Under the pieces are notes generated by a model, which worked only from the letters and a program-made list of their open reading frames with translations, did no database searches and was not told the origin of the DNA. The position numbers were made by a program, and so were the translations under genes. A DNA stretch of 6,732 nt from Chitinophagaceae bacterium (GTDB lineage: Bacteria; Bacteroidota; Bacteroidia; Chitinophagales; Chitinophagaceae), in contig PLXD01000619.1 of NCBI GenBank assembly GCA_003151295.1, forward strand, positions 3,405 to 10,136, written 5' to 3'. Of this stretch, positions 6,168 through 6,732 are shown one piece after another. Each line of letters begins with the position of its first letter. The first letter of the stretch is position 1.

Positions 6168-6732
6168 TTATTTTGTCACCACCACTTCAAAACTGTCTTT
6201 GAGGTTCCCGAATTCATCGCTCACGGTATAGATCGTTATACCGGCCGTAGGACTCACGGTGAGGCTGGCTCCTGTCTCCTGGCTTTTATTCCAATGGTAT
6301 TCCCCGACAAAAGACGCGGTCAGCGCCAAAGACACGCCCTTTTGGATGTGTATGACCGAATGTTGATTCACATTCTTCATCATCGTGAAATGATCCCTGA
6401 TCACCCCGTCGGCACAGATCCATTTCCAGTCCAGGCGGTTGTTCGTCACCTCAATCATGGAAGCGCCTCCATGATCGGCATCCGAAAAATACATGGCATT
6501 GTGGGGGTACCTGCGCTGTTTTCCACCCAACTGTCCCGCGGAACCGGTGACGATATAGACCGTACCTTTGTTATGCAGGGAATCTTTGATATAGGGACTG
6601 GAATTTTCGCTCCCGTCATACAGCCCCGAAGAATTGCTGACATTATGCTCGGCAGGGCGGAAGCTCGCTTCCATCCCATAATGCCCCATCATCAGCCTGG
6701 ATCGTTCATAATCATGACTGTGACCGCAGAGT
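6168..6732 (-). CDS. Purple-acid-phosphatase-like metallophosphoesterase, C-terminal part, 5' end outside the window
   Basis: The last 187 residues of an open frame that enters from the right edge. It begins with CGHSHDYERS (metal-ligand motif GHSHDYER at 6702-6725), the GHxH(x)YER signature closing the dimetal active site of purple acid phosphatases and related calcineurin-like phosphoesterases; these hydrolyse phosphomonoesters, usually outside the cytoplasm. KGTVYIVTGSAGQLGG further on is also typical of the family. The last 60 residues or so, from HIQKGVSLAL to FEVVVTK, form a beta-rich Ig/PKD-like module (YHWNKSQETGASLTV, YTVSDEFG), suggesting an exported or surface protein. The ATG at 6692 is internal and not the true start, because the conserved motif lies upstream of it. 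The peroxidase gene follows after 29 bp. Substrate, signal peptide and the other metal ligands are off the window. Confidence 0.88.
   Translation of the reverse strand, partial: LCGHSHDYERSRLMMGHYGMEASFRPAEHNVSNSSGLYDGSENSSPYIKDSLHNKGTVYIVTGSAGQLGGKQRRYPHNAMYFSDADHGGASMIEVTNNRLDWKWICADGVIRDHFTMMKNVNQHSVIHIQKGVSLALTASFVGEYHWNKSQETGASLTVSPTAGITIYTVSDEFGNLKDSFEVVVTK

Noticed and set aside
6168..6692. Phosphatase-like frame taken as a complete 174-residue gene starting at 6692
   Set aside because: The frame stays open to the window edge and carries the conserved CGHSHDYERS motif upstream of that ATG, so the gene is partial and starts outside the window.

Overview
The window looks like chromosomal DNA from a Bacteroidota species, most likely a Chitinophaga-type soil or environmental bacterium. 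The grounds are a SusC/RagA-type outer-membrane receptor, a FecR-type anti-sigma factor ending in a DUF4974-like domain, a Bacteroidota-style ECF sigma factor, and gene starts without clear Shine-Dalgarno sequences. The species assignment is inference from protein style only. All five genes lie on the minus strand, so transcription runs from the right edge to the left edge.

Right block (6732 to 4237): the 3' end of a purple-acid-phosphatase-like metallophosphoesterase with a C-terminal Ig-like domain is followed after 29 bp by a 633-residue exported di-heme cytochrome c peroxidase. The peroxidase carries an extra helical N-terminal domain that resembles imelysin (peptidase M75-like). The short gap suggests co-transcription.

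Middle (4236 to 3959): a 278-bp non-coding, AT-rich gap separates the two blocks. It holds a tandem 12-bp repeat just after the peroxidase stop, a GC palindrome followed by a T run (possible terminator), and a weak promoter-like TAnnTTT box next to a 13-bp palindrome upstream of the sigma gene.

Left block (3958 to 1): this is a classical cell-surface-signalling and nutrient-uptake locus, with ECF sigma factor, then membrane anti-sigma factor (FecR), then SusC-like TonB-dependent receptor, cut by the left edge after 698 codons. A SusD-like lipoprotein would be expected beyond the edge but is not visible. Each intergenic gap in this block contains a hairpin without a U tract, which could set relative expression of regulator and transporter.

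How the genes may work together: substrate binding at the SusC receptor would be relayed through FecR to release the sigma factor and raise transporter expression. The phosphatase/peroxidase pair is probably a separate transcription unit for exported phosphoester hydrolysis and peroxide or redox chemistry. Any functional link between the blocks is speculative. The points most worth a second look are the imelysin-like/peroxidase fusion with altered key residues, the SusC protein lacking the STN signalling domain although it sits beside sigma/FecR, and the hydrophobic tail of the sigma factor. I see no mobile element, RNA gene or CRISPR array.
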